The position numbers were made by a program, and so were the translations under genes. Positions 26,171 to 34,791 of a stretch of 64,000 nucleotides of DNA are shown piece after piece (position 1 is the stretch's first letter; every line of letters begins with the position of its first letter). The notes under the pieces were generated by a model that saw only the letters and a program-made list of their open reading frames with translations, was not told the DNA's origin and made no database searches. Location: contig NZ_PEDL01000002.1 in the NCBI RefSeq assembly GCF_002735925.1, positions 124,001-188,000 on the forward strand. The letters run 5' to 3'. Origin of the DNA: Sporanaerobium hydrogeniformans. Its GTDB lineage: Bacteria; Bacillota; Clostridia; Lachnospirales; Cellulosilyticaceae.

Positions 26171-26607
26171 TGAAAGAAGGCTTTATACTTATACTTCGCA
26201 TCCTATTAGGTTTTGGAACAGGTCTCTTTATTTCGGGAGGAGTTGTAGCATTTATTTCAATTATTGGAATTGTACCTATCATGGCACATCGTACAGGGAC
26301 AAAACACTATATGTTTTATTACGAAACAGCTATTATGATAGGAGCAGTACTTGGAAGTATTTTTGCAATCTGGGAACCTTATGTACCTCTTGGAAAGATG
26401 ATAATAAGTATTTTGGCTTTTGGGTATGGTATTTTTTTAGGTGTTCTTATTATTGCACTTGCAGAAGTTTTAGATGTATTTCCTATTACTAATCGGATTA
26501 TACAACTTAAAAAGGGTATTTATTTTGTTGTATTTGCGATAGCTTTAGGTAAACTTGTAGGTTCCTTATGTTATTATTTTTATCCTATCTTTTTAGAAAT
26601 CATATAA
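26170..26607 (+). CDS. spoVAB: Stage V sporulation protein AB
   Basis: This 145-residue, very hydrophobic protein has about four membrane helices and begins with LRILLGFGTGLFISGGVVAF. Size, topology and position between spoVAA and spoVAC identify SpoVAB. The start codon overlaps the spoVAA stop by one base, with AGGGGGGAG upstream. Confidence 0.9.
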   Translation: MKEGFILILRILLGFGTGLFISGGVVAFISIIGIVPIMAHRTGTKHYMFYYETAIMIGAVLGSIFAIWEPYVPLGKMIISILAFGYGIFLGVLIIALAEVLDVFPITNRIIQLKKGIYFVVFAIALGKLVGSLCYYFYPIFLEII

Positions 26608-26620
26608 AGGAGTAAAAAAC

Positions 26621-27064
26621 ATGGCAAATATGAAGCAGTTTAAGAATGAGTATCAGCAAATTGTAGATGCCCATTCGCCTAAAAATAAAGTATGGGCAAA
26701 TTCCATGAAGGCCTTTTTAGTAGGTGGTATTATCTGCACCTTGGGACAAGGATTAGTCTATCTCTATATGTACTGGGGGCTATCTTTTGATGAGTCAAGT
26801 ATGCTCTCTACGATTACACTGATCTTAGCAAGTATGGTTTGTACAGCTTTTAATGTCTATGATAATATAGGGAAATTCGGAGGAGCAGGGGCACTCATTC
26901 CTATTACGGGCTTTGCAAATTCCATGGTAAGCTCTGCAATGGAATATAAAAAAGAAGGTTATATTTATGGTTTAGGGGCAAAACTCTTTTCTATAGCAGG
27001 TCCTGTTATTGTATTTGGAACCATTGCCAGTGTTGTTGTAGGCATTATTTATTACTTTGTATAG
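26621..27064 (+). CDS. spoVAC: Stage V sporulation protein AC
   Basis: This 147-residue membrane protein has the SpoVAC features FLVGGIICTLGQGL and GAGALIPITGFANSMVSSA. SpoVAC behaves as a mechanosensitive channel subunit for dipicolinate in other species. It starts 13 bases after spoVAB behind AAAGGAG. Confidence 0.95.
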   Translation: MANMKQFKNEYQQIVDAHSPKNKVWANSMKAFLVGGIICTLGQGLVYLYMYWGLSFDESSMLSTITLILASMVCTAFNVYDNIGKFGGAGALIPITGFANSMVSSAMEYKKEGYIYGLGAKLFSIAGPVIVFGTIASVVVGIIYYFV

Positions 27065-27075
27065 GAGGCAATTTT

Positions 27076-28083
27076 ATGGGACGCGTAGGCAAACAAACAA
27101 TAGTATTTAAAAATCCTCCAGTGATAAGTTGCGCTTACTCTAGTGTAGGACCTAAGGAAGCAGCAGGACCTTTAAGTACTTATTTTGATCACTCCTATGA
27201 AGATGAGCTTTTGGGGCAAGATACATGGGAAAAAGCAGAAAGTAAACTGATTGAAAACACTATTCAAGGATTACTTACCCGTTCGGGGAAAAATCCAACA
27301 GATATTGAATTCATTTTTGCAGGGGACCTGGAAAATCAGATTGTAGCTAGTACCTTTGGCGTAAGTAGCTTTAATATTCCTTATTTTGGGCTTTACGGTG
27401 CGTGTTCAACAATGGGAGAGTCCTTATGTCTAGCAAGTATGGCAATAGGTGGAGGTATGGCACAGACAGTTATTGCAGGAACAAGTAGTCATTATTGTGC
27501 AGCAGAAAAGCAATTCCGTTATCCTCTAGAATATGCAGGCCAACGGACACTTACTCAACAATGGACTGTTACAGGTAGTGGGTATGTTTTAGTAACACAT
27601 GGTGGAAAGGGGCCACAGGTTGAAGCTATTACACCAGGTAAGATTGTAGACCTAGGCATTTCGGATACTTTTAATATGGGTGCAGCTATGGCACCTGCTG
27701 CAATTGATACAATTGTGACACATTTAGAAGATACAGGAAGGCGTCCTTGTGATTTTGATGCCATTATTACGGGAGACTTAGGAAATTGTGGAGTAGATAT
27801 TGCAATAACCCTAGCGCATAAATTAGGGTATGATTTAAAGGGAATTTTAAATGATTGTGGAAAAATGATTTTTGATAATGAAAAGCAAGATACCCATAGC
27901 GGAGGGAGTGGGTGTGGGTGTAGTGCATCTGTTTTTACAGGATATTTGTATAAACAACTTTTGGAGGGCAAGCTAAAAAGGATTTTGCTAGTTCCTACAG
28001 GAGCTCTTATGAGCCCAACTAGTGGTTTTCAGGGAAATACAATACCAGGTATTGCACACGCCGTAAGTATTGTTATGAAATAG
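27076..28083 (+). CDS. spoVAD: Stage V sporulation protein AD
   Basis: This 335-residue soluble protein has a thiolase-like fold, with YGACSTMGES around the active-site-like Cys and SGGSGCGCSASVFTGY near the C-terminus. SpoVAD binds dipicolinic acid and is essential for its uptake. It starts 11 bases after spoVAC with AGGAGGC upstream. Confidence 0.96.
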   Translation: MGRVGKQTIVFKNPPVISCAYSSVGPKEAAGPLSTYFDHSYEDELLGQDTWEKAESKLIENTIQGLLTRSGKNPTDIEFIFAGDLENQIVASTFGVSSFNIPYFGLYGACSTMGESLCLASMAIGGGMAQTVIAGTSSHYCAAEKQFRYPLEYAGQRTLTQQWTVTGSGYVLVTHGGKGPQVEAITPGKIVDLGISDTFNMGAAMAPAAIDTIVTHLEDTGRRPCDFDAIITGDLGNCGVDIAITLAHKLGYDLKGILNDCGKMIFDNEKQDTHSGGSGCGCSASVFTGYLYKQLLEGKLKRILLVPTGALMSPTSGFQGNTIPGIAHAVSIVMK

Positions 28084-28094
28084 GAGGAAGCAAG

Positions 28095-28463
28095 ATGGAA
28101 ATGTTAATGGAATATATGAAAGCTTTTGTAGTAGGTGGGCTGATTTGTGTGGTTGGACAAATTTTGTTAGATCGAGTCAAGCTAACAAATGGTGTTATTA
28201 TGGTGACCTTTCTTATTGCTGGAGCAGTACTTACAGCTATAGGCCTATATCAACCACTTGTAGAGTTTGCGGGAGCAGGAGCAACAGTTCCTATTTCTGG
28301 CTTTGGGTATGCATTAGCCAAGGGTGCAATGGATGAAGTAGCAGCAAGTGGGATTATGGGAGCTTTTACAGGTGGAATTAAAGCTACAGCTGCAGGTATC
28401 ACAGCAGCCATTGTTTTTGGATATTTAGCAGCTATGTTTTCTAATCCTAAAAGCAAATCTTAA
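28095..28463 (+). CDS. spoVAE: Stage V sporulation protein AE (SpoVAEb)
   Basis: This 122-residue membrane protein has the repeated motifs FVVGGLICVVGQILLD and EFAGAGATVPISGFGYALA, closely related to SpoVAC. It is the last gene of the spoVA operon; AGGAGG is in the 11-base gap after spoVAD. Confidence 0.95.
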   Translation: MEMLMEYMKAFVVGGLICVVGQILLDRVKLTNGVIMVTFLIAGAVLTAIGLYQPLVEFAGAGATVPISGFGYALAKGAMDEVAASGIMGAFTGGIKATAAGITAAIVFGYLAAMFSNPKSKS

Positions 28464-28523
28464 AAAATAGATTTTAATGGATTAGGTTTTTAGGAAACAT
28501 TTAAGTAAATAGATGAATGTATA

Positions 28524-28602
28524 AAAAAAATTGCTTATAAGTCTTTTAAAATGAGAAGGATACAATTTCCTAAAATAAAAAGGACAATTTAAGCAATTTT
28601 TT
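28524..28602 (+). terminator. Probable terminator after spoVA operon
   Basis: AAAAAATTGCTTA pairs with TTAAGCAATTTTTT about 50 bases later. The loop can form a further helix (GTCTTTT with AAAAGGAC). The long loop makes it weaker than a simple hairpin. Confidence 0.5.
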
Positions 28603-28712
28603 ACATAAGTGAGTAGAAATAGATGAAATATTAAGTTATTAATAAAATTTACTAGCGTAATAAAGTAATGTTCTTTATAATAAGAGTTATATCGTAAAAA
28701 GGAGTGGATAGT

Positions 28713-29198
28713 ATGAAAAATGAAATTTTAAAGTTACTTCAACAAAATAGTAAATATACGGCCAGTGACATAGCCACTATGTTAGGATTAGAAATAGAAG
28801 CAGTAGAAAAAGCAGTCGCGGAAATGGAAAAAGACCAAATTATTTGTGGGTATAATACCCTTATTAACTGGGATAAAACAGACCGCAAGGATATGGTAAC
28901 AGCTCTTATTGAAGTAAAAGTAACTCCTCAACGTGGAGAAGGTTTCGACCGTGTAGCAGAACGAATTTATAAGTTCAAAGAAGTAAAGGCTGTTTACTTA
29001 ATGTCAGGAGGATTTGATTTTACTGTAATTATCGAAGGGAAAAGCTTAAAGGAAGTGGCCCTATTTGTGGGTCAGAAATTGGCACCTCTTGAATCTGTAC
29101 TTAGTACAGGAACTCATTTCGTACTTAAAAAGTACAAAGACCATGGCGTTATCTTTGAGGAAAGCAAAAAGGATGAAAGGATGATTGTTTCACCATGA
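28713..29198 (+). CDS. Lrp/AsnC-family transcriptional regulator
   Basis: This 161-residue protein has an N-terminal winged helix (about 1-60; SKYTASDIATMLGLEIEAVE) and an AsnC/RAM ligand domain (about 70-145; MSGGFDFTVIIEG). AAAAAGGAG is 8 bases before the ATG at 28713. A GTG at 28704 lies within that site and is rejected. Its end overlaps the following aminotransferase by four bases (ATGA), a coupling that suggests it senses an amino acid handled by that enzyme. Confidence 0.9.
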   Translation: MKNEILKLLQQNSKYTASDIATMLGLEIEAVEKAVAEMEKDQIICGYNTLINWDKTDRKDMVTALIEVKVTPQRGEGFDRVAERIYKFKEVKAVYLMSGGFDFTVIIEGKSLKEVALFVGQKLAPLESVLSTGTHFVLKKYKDHGVIFEESKKDERMIVSP

Positions 29199-30361
29199 TA
29201 ATAGAAAATATGATAGCTAAACATGTAAGAGAAGTACCACCTTCAGGAATTCGTAAATTTTTTGACATTGCCAATGAGATGGGTGATGCCATTTCATTAG
29301 GAGTAGGAGAGCCAGACTTTGATACACCTTGGCATATCCGTGAAGAAGGGATCTATTCTTTAGAAAAAGGGAAAACGATCTATAGTGCTAATGCAGGTTT
29401 ATTGGAACTTCGTCAAGAAATATGTCGTTATATGGAAAGGAGATTTAATCTTGAATATTCACCCACTAAGCAAGCACTTGTTACAGTAGGTGGAAGTGAA
29501 GGGATTGATATTGCTCTTCGAACAATTCTTGAAAGAGGAGATGAAGTGCTTATACCAGAGCCTTGTTTTGTTTCTTACAGACCATGTGTTATTTTTGCAG
29601 GGGGTGTACCAGTAGCGATTCCAACTCGTGAAGAAGATAACTTTAAGCTTTTGCCAGAGGAATTAGAAAAGGCTATTACGCCTCGTACGAAAGCATTAGT
29701 TCTTCCCTATCCTAATAATCCAACAGGAGCTATTATGGAAAAAGAAGACTTAGAGAAAATTGTAGAAGTATTAAAGGATAAAGATATCTTAGTTATTTCA
29801 GATGAAATTTATGCTGAGCTTACATATGGTAAAGAGCACGTATCCATTGCAAGTATTGGGAATATGTATGAACGTACGATTTTACTAAGTGGTTTTTCTA
29901 AAGCTTATGCCATGACAGGTTGGCGATTGGGCTATGCTTTAGGACCTGCTCCGATTATTCAAATGATGACTAAAATGCATCAGTTTACCATTATGTGTGC
30001 GCCTACTACTAGTCAATATGCAGCGATTGAGGCAATGCGTAATGGAGATGAAGATATTGTGATGATGCGTGATGCATATAATCAAAGACGACGCTTTATG
30101 GTAGAAAACTTTAGAAAAATGGGGTTATCTTGCTTTGAACCTGAAGGAGCTTTTTATGTATTTCCTTCTATTCAGATGACAGGGTTAACAAGTGAAACAT
30201 TTTGCGAAAAACTTCTTTTAGACCAAAAAGTAGCAGTAGTGCCAGGAACAGCCTTTGGTGATTCAGGAGAAGGTTTTGTAAGATGTTCCTACGCTTATTC
30301 TATAGCGGAGCTAAAGGAAGCTTTAGAACGTATTGAGAAGTTTATAGAGCGCTTTAAGTAA
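29195..30361 (+). CDS. Class I/II pyridoxal-phosphate aminotransferase (PatA-like)
   Basis: This 388-residue fold-type I aminotransferase has SLGVGEPDFDTP at the start, VLPYPNNPTGAIM, ISDEIYAELTYG, the PLP lysine in LSGFSKAYAMTGWRLGY and VRCSYAYS near the end. It resembles Firmicute PatA/AspC-like enzymes that transfer amino groups from aspartate, methionine or aromatic residues; the exact substrate is open. It is translationally coupled to the Lrp-type regulator. Confidence 0.92.
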   Translation: MIIENMIAKHVREVPPSGIRKFFDIANEMGDAISLGVGEPDFDTPWHIREEGIYSLEKGKTIYSANAGLLELRQEICRYMERRFNLEYSPTKQALVTVGGSEGIDIALRTILERGDEVLIPEPCFVSYRPCVIFAGGVPVAIPTREEDNFKLLPEELEKAITPRTKALVLPYPNNPTGAIMEKEDLEKIVEVLKDKDILVISDEIYAELTYGKEHVSIASIGNMYERTILLSGFSKAYAMTGWRLGYALGPAPIIQMMTKMHQFTIMCAPTTSQYAAIEAMRNGDEDIVMMRDAYNQRRRFMVENFRKMGLSCFEPEGAFYVFPSIQMTGLTSETFCEKLLLDQKVAVVPGTAFGDSGEGFVRCSYAYSIAELKEALERIEKFIERFK

Positions 30362-30393
30362 AGAAAGAGGTTTATAAGATAAGCTAAATGCAT

Positions 30394-30438
30394 AAAAGGG
30401 ATTGGAACTACCATAGTAGATGTTCCAATCCCTTTTAA
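30394..30438. terminator. Bidirectional terminator
   Basis: AAAAGGGATTGGAAC / GTTCCAATCCCTTTT is a perfect 15-bp stem between convergent genes. Confidence 0.9.
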
Positions 30439-30439
30439 A

Positions 30440-30856
30440 TTAATTCTTTTGACAAGTAGGACAAGTGCCGAAGAAATAGAGCTGCTCATGCATTAAATCA
30501 AAATGCGTGAGAGCTTTTACTTCTTCACGAAGTCCTTTTATTGTTTGCATATTATGAATATCCATGACCTGGCCACACTTCACGCATTTCACATGAGGGT
30601 GTGAAAGGACAGTGGCATCGTATCTAAAACTATCTTCACCAACATTAAGTTGTTGAATAAGTCCATGCTGAACAAGTGTGTCTAAAGTTTTATAGACAGT
30701 TGCTAAACTCATTGTAGGAAATTCATTTTTTAAAGAATTATAAATGGCTTCTGCAGTAGGATGTTCAGTGGTTTCACATAAAATTTTAAAGATACAAAGA
30801 CGTTGAGGTGTGACTTTAAGTTTATGCTCTTTGAGAATTTGTGTTAATTCTAACAT
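30440..30856 (-). CDS. Fur-family regulator (PerR-like)
   Basis: This 138-residue protein has an N-terminal winged helix (VTPQRLCIFKIL, TVYKTLDTLVQHGLIQQ) and a metal-binding dimerisation half. Two CxxC pairs (CVKCGQ and CPTCQ) form the structural zinc site, and the regulatory metal residues include His in HPHVKC. Spacing and size fit PerR (peroxide sensing) better than Fur or Zur, but the subtype is inferred. An AGGTGA site precedes the ATG. AT-rich dyads just upstream look like its own operator. Confidence 0.88.
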   Translation of the reverse strand: MLELTQILKEHKLKVTPQRLCIFKILCETTEHPTAEAIYNSLKNEFPTMSLATVYKTLDTLVQHGLIQQLNVGEDSFRYDATVLSHPHVKCVKCGQVMDIHNMQTIKGLREEVKALTHFDLMHEQLYFFGTCPTCQKN

Positions 30857-30870
30857 AAATCACCTCCAGA

Positions 30871-30890
30871 TGATAATTATTCTTAGATAA
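30871..30890. promoter_or_regulatory. Possible Fur/PerR operator
   Basis: GATAATTATTCTTAGATAAT lies 15 bases upstream of the Fur-family start codon. It contains GATAAT repeats and a TTAT/ATAA dyad like a Fur/PerR box and would allow autoregulation. AT-rich background makes chance likely enough to keep confidence low. Confidence 0.4.
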
Positions 30891-31011
30891 TTTAAATTAT
30901 AATATAGAAAGGAACAAAAAGCAATGGGTAACTAATTTTTTATTTATTGTTATATTTCTGAATACTAATTAATACATATAGGGTAAATAAAGCAAATGAG
31001 GGGGAGTTTAA

Positions 31012-31326
31012 ATGGTTGAGTTAGGTAGTATAGAATTTGAGTTTTTGGAATATATAGAGGAGGAGTGGGATAGCTATATGGAAGCTGGGTGTAGCATTGA
31101 AGATGCCACTACTCAGATTTTAGCACAATATGAAGACATGCTAGAGCAAGATGAACGGGTAATTTTATATATTGTATTAGGGGATATACAAGTAGACTTA
31201 GATTATGTAGATGAGAGAGTTAGAAACGAATTAATGGAAATTATTACATCTAAGGGAGCGCTAGATAGTTTTGAAGGAAATAAGCAGCTTAAAAAAACTC
31301 TTAATTATATAAAAAAACGTCTTTAA
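31012..31326 (+). CDS. Hypothetical acidic protein, 104 aa
   Basis: I do not recognise this protein. It is 104 residues, strongly acidic in the first 70 (many Asp/Glu), predicted all-helical and soluble, with a basic C-terminus (LNYIKKRL). GAGGGGGAG lies about 8 bases before the ATG. It is monocistronic between the Fur-family gene and traX, so context gives no clue. Confidence 0.65.
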   Translation: MVELGSIEFEFLEYIEEEWDSYMEAGCSIEDATTQILAQYEDMLEQDERVILYIVLGDIQVDLDYVDERVRNELMEIITSKGALDSFEGNKQLKKTLNYIKKRL

Positions 31327-31410
31327 AAAGGCATTTAGGACGAAAAAGGTAAAATATGCTATACTGATAAGGTATAGCTTTTTTATTGAAAAAAGATAAA
31401 GGAGAAACAG

Positions 31411-32118
31411 ATGTTAAAGTTAATTGCTCTATGCTTGATGCTTGTTGATCACTTTGGAATGGTTTTCTTCCCAGAAGTTATTGGCTTTCGGATGATTGGA
31501 AGGCTTTCAATGCCACTTTTTGCCTATGGACTTGCTAGGGGTTTTCAAAAAACGCGAAGTTTAAAAAAATATAAGGAAAGAATTCTTTTGTTTGCTTTTA
31601 TATCACAGATTCCTTATGGTTTGATGAACGTAGCTGTCTATCAGACGCAAGAAAGTTTTTGGAAATTTAATATAGGGTTTACCTTTTGGGCAGCACTCGG
31701 AGTGTTAAGTAGCTATAAAGGATTAAAGACATTCTGGCATACTAAGAGGAAGATACAGGAAAATTTTTTAAAAAGCAGTGGTTATTTGATAAGTATTATG
31801 CTTTTAGTGGGTTTTGTGGAACTATTCCAATGTGACTATGGAGCTTATGGTATTTTACTTGTTGTAGCTTTTTATGAAGGATATGTATGCCAAAAAAACA
31901 TCCTTTTAACTTTGGTACTCATTTTTGGAGCTACGTTAATGCTTTTTGCAACAGGAGGAAGTTTTCTTGTTGCTATGCAATTAGGTGGTGGAGTCTTAGG
32001 CTTTTTACTTGTTTTATTTGTAGAAGATACGTACTTTAAATCAGCTAATAAATGGTTATATAGCGTGTATCCTATGCATATGCTTCTATTTGCCTTTATT
32101 AAGCAACTTCAAAGATAA
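31411..32118 (+). CDS. TraX-family membrane protein
   Basis: This 235-residue protein has about seven membrane helices and the TraX-family start LIALCLMLVDHFGMV, followed by RMIGRLSMPLFAYGLARGF and SQIPYGLMN. TraX of plasmid F acetylates pilin; chromosomal Firmicute copies belong to the same acyltransferase-like family with unknown targets, perhaps surface components. AAAGGAG precedes the ATG. Confidence 0.88.
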   Translation: MLKLIALCLMLVDHFGMVFFPEVIGFRMIGRLSMPLFAYGLARGFQKTRSLKKYKERILLFAFISQIPYGLMNVAVYQTQESFWKFNIGFTFWAALGVLSSYKGLKTFWHTKRKIQENFLKSSGYLISIMLLVGFVELFQCDYGAYGILLVVAFYEGYVCQKNILLTLVLIFGATLMLFATGGSFLVAMQLGGGVLGFLLVLFVEDTYFKSANKWLYSVYPMHMLLFAFIKQLQR

Positions 32119-32162
32119 GAATTTTAAAATGCAATGTTAGAAAATAAAGGAGTTAGGACAGC

Positions 32163-33245
32163 ATGAGGACAAAAAAAAAGACAACTTTTTATACACTACC
32201 AATACTAGGAGTATTCATTCTTCTTATTAGTTTCTTAGGAGGGTGTCATTCAAATAAAGAAATCACTACACCTTCTATTCAAGAAACTATCAAGCTTCAT
32301 TTTATAGATACAGGCAATTCAGATGCCATTCTTATACAAGATGGTAAGATAGGTGTACTAATTGATGGAGGAGATAATGATGATGAAGAGTTTGTGCCTA
32401 ATTATATAAAAGCTCAGGGTATAGAAAAGTTAAATTATGTGATAGCAACACATCCTGATGCAGATCACATTGGAGGGTTGGATGGAGTTGTAAGGAATAT
32501 AAAAGTGGAACGTGTATTAGTAAGTAATGGAGATGCGGATACAAAAACCTATAGAGATTTTATATCTGCACTGATAGATAAAGGACTTTCACCCAGTGTT
32601 CCTCTTGTAGGCAGTACATTTTCTTTTGGTAAAGGGGAATTTAAAGTATTAAGTGCAGCAGATGTAAAAGATCCTAATGAGCGCTCTATTGTACTTTTAT
32701 ATACTTATGGTAAAGATAAGATGTTGTTTATGGGGGATGCAGGGACAGAAGTTGAAAAGAATTTAGAGTGTGGACCGGTAGATTTGATCAAATTAGGGCA
32801 TCATGGGTCTTCTTCTTCAAGTAGTTTAGCTTTTTTAAAGCAAGTTACCCCTCAAAAAGCTGTTTTAACAGTAGGGAGTGGTAATAAATATGGACATCCT
32901 CATAAAGAAATAATGGAACATCTTAAAACACTTAATATTCCTGTTTATCGTACCGATGAAGGTGGTACATTAGTTTTTGAATCCACAGGTAAAGGGATAA
33001 AGGCTTTGCAAGAACCACATAGTTATTTAAATGGTTCAACTAATCAGAGTGTAGTAGAGGGACAAATGAATGAGACTCCTACACCAATCGAATCCACTAT
33101 AAAAAATGAAGCCTTAGGAAAGGTATATTTTACTTCAACCAGCAAAAAATATCATAGTACACCAACCTGTTCCAATATGAAAGCACCTATAGAGGCAACT
33201 ATTAAAGAAGTAGGAAAACGAAAGGCATGTCAAATTTGTTTTTAA
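32163..33245 (+). CDS. Exported MBL-fold lipoprotein (ComEC C-terminal-like)
   Basis: This 360-residue protein has an N-terminal hydrophobic segment and lipobox (FLGGC, about residue 28), so it is probably a lipoprotein outside the membrane. Residues about 40-275 are a metallo-beta-lactamase fold of the ComEC/Rec2 type: FIDTGNSDAILI, LIDGG, THPDADHIGGLDG, FMGDAG and KLGHHGSSSS. The C-terminal 45 residues carry a YHSTPTCSNM...ACQICF motif, a small Cys module seen in secreted nucleases. Together this suggests an extracellular nuclease or phosphodiesterase. No ComEC channel is present here. Confidence 0.88.
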   Translation: MRTKKKTTFYTLPILGVFILLISFLGGCHSNKEITTPSIQETIKLHFIDTGNSDAILIQDGKIGVLIDGGDNDDEEFVPNYIKAQGIEKLNYVIATHPDADHIGGLDGVVRNIKVERVLVSNGDADTKTYRDFISALIDKGLSPSVPLVGSTFSFGKGEFKVLSAADVKDPNERSIVLLYTYGKDKMLFMGDAGTEVEKNLECGPVDLIKLGHHGSSSSSSLAFLKQVTPQKAVLTVGSGNKYGHPHKEIMEHLKTLNIPVYRTDEGGTLVFESTGKGIKALQEPHSYLNGSTNQSVVEGQMNETPTPIESTIKNEALGKVYFTSTSKKYHSTPTCSNMKAPIEATIKEVGKRKACQICF

Positions 33246-33249
33246 AAAC

Positions 33250-33271
33250 AGCGCATTATGCGCTTTTTTTG
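33250..33271 (+). terminator. Intrinsic terminator
   Basis: AGCGCA-TTA-TGCGCT is followed by TTTTTTGTTTT. Confidence 0.85.
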
Positions 33272-33345
33272 TTTTAAATAAAGTATGAGAACTTAAAATT
33301 TGCTTATAATAAAAAGAACAAAGAATAACTTTAGGGGATGATCAA

Positions 33346-34443
33346 GTGAAACATATGAGGGTGTTTAGCATAGTGATTTTAATGAGTTTAGTTTTAAGTC
33401 AAACATTAACCTATAGTAGTACCCCATTTATAACGTTAGAGATAGATAATGAGCCTATTTCAAGGGAGAAAGGACAAGTAGAAGTAATTGATGGAACAGC
33501 TTATATTTCCTTTCGTTTTTTAAAGCCAGCCTTGCAGATGCAGATTGAATGGGAAGAAGATCTGCAACAAGTGAAGCTTACAAAAAATGAAAAGCAAATA
33601 CTTTTAGATTTAAATCAGAATACGCTAACCTTAGATGGGGTTACACCGCAGAGTCACGCTATTATTAATAAACGAGCAGACATCCTTCTACCCTTGCGCC
33701 TTGTAGGGGAATATTTAGGTTATCAAATTAACTTTGAGCCCAAAGGACCCATTATTTCAATGATAGATGGAAAACTTTTAAAGCAAGTACCAGATTTGAG
33801 TTTAAATCAGAAAAAGCAAGAAGAAACATCCCACAAGAAGGAAATACCCAAAAAAGTTATGTACTTAACTTTTGATGATGGACCGAGTCCTTATACAGCA
33901 GAATTATTGGATTTATTGAAAGAATATAATATGAAAGCAACATTTTTTATGTTAGATGCAGAGATGAAACAAAATGAAGCAATCGTCAAACGAATTGTGG
34001 AAGAAGGGCATGGTGTAGGATTACATGGCGTCAGCCATGAAAAAGATATCTTTTACTGTGGTAATAATGGTCCCCTTAAAGAAATGGAAAAAGCAAATCA
34101 AACTTTAGAGAGTATTGTAGGTTTTAAGACGTGCATTGTAAGGACACCGTATGGAAGTTCACCCTATTTAACTAAAAATCAATATATGGCTCTTTGCAGC
34201 CATGATTATCGTATTTGGGATTGGAATATTGATTCAAGAGATTGGGCTTACCGTAATGCAGAGCGAACTTTTTACGCAACCATTAAAATGATTAAAACTA
34301 CCCAACATGAACCAAAGGTTGTTCTTTTCCATGACATCAAACAAGTTATACAAACGATGAAATTATTTTTAAGATGGATGGAAGAAAATCAATACACATC
34401 AGATGCTATTACACCCGATCTTGTTCCAGTAAAAATGAATTAG
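33346..34443 (+). CDS. Exported polysaccharide deacetylase with copper-amine-oxidase-N stalk
   Basis: This 365-residue protein has a signal peptide (about 1-26), a copper amine oxidase N-like stalk (about 28-140) and a NodB-type deacetylase domain (about 170-355) with YLTFDDGPSPYTAELL, GLHGVSHEKD (metal His pair) and RTPYGSSPYL. It should remove acetyl groups from peptidoglycan or another surface glycan. A GTG at 33346 lies 6 bases after AGGGGATG and is the likely start; the next ATG (33355) is too far from that site. Confidence 0.9.
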   Translation: MKHMRVFSIVILMSLVLSQTLTYSSTPFITLEIDNEPISREKGQVEVIDGTAYISFRFLKPALQMQIEWEEDLQQVKLTKNEKQILLDLNQNTLTLDGVTPQSHAIINKRADILLPLRLVGEYLGYQINFEPKGPIISMIDGKLLKQVPDLSLNQKKQEETSHKKEIPKKVMYLTFDDGPSPYTAELLDLLKEYNMKATFFMLDAEMKQNEAIVKRIVEEGHGVGLHGVSHEKDIFYCGNNGPLKEMEKANQTLESIVGFKTCIVRTPYGSSPYLTKNQYMALCSHDYRIWDWNIDSRDWAYRNAERTFYATIKMIKTTQHEPKVVLFHDIKQVIQTMKLFLRWMEENQYTSDAITPDLVPVKMN

Positions 34444-34486
34444 TGTTAGTAAGAAAAAGAAGTTTAATCAACAGGAAATAAAATTA

Positions 34487-34524
34487 AAAGAGGCATAATC
34501 TCTTAAGAGATTATGCCTCTTTTA
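34487..34524. terminator. Bidirectional terminator
   Basis: A 19-bp palindromic stem (AAAAGAGGCATAATCTCTT and its exact complement) lies between the deacetylase gene (+) and tRNA-Thr (-). Confidence 0.88.
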
Positions 34525-34528
34525 GTTC

Positions 34529-34601
34529 AGCTAGCAACGGGAATCGAACCCGTGACCTCAACACTACCAATGTTGCGCACTACCGACTGTGCTATGCCAG
34601 C
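34529..34601 (-). tRNA. tRNA-Thr (anticodon GGT)
   Basis: On the - strand the 73-nt sequence folds as a cloverleaf: acceptor GCTGGCA / TGCTAGC (one G-U), anticodon arm CAACA-TTGGTAG-TGTTG giving GGT, and T arm with GGGTTCGATTCCC. No encoded CCA. It reads ACC/ACU (Thr). Confidence 0.95.
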
Positions 34602-34791
34602 AAATACTTAACTTTCTAATGCTTTATTATGATAGCATGGAGCCAGACATTTGTCAACATGTCCTAATAAGTAAAAACAAGAATAAATAATATAAACATT
34701 TTAAAAAATTAAAATAATGTCACAAAATACTGGATTATATTAGGAAAAATGTAATATAATGAGTTTATATGTATCATAAGGGAGGCTGTAG

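Noticed and set aside
27555-27971. 138-aa - strand ORF inside spoVAD
   Set aside because: Long only because spoVAD has few stops in that frame; no start signal or family match.
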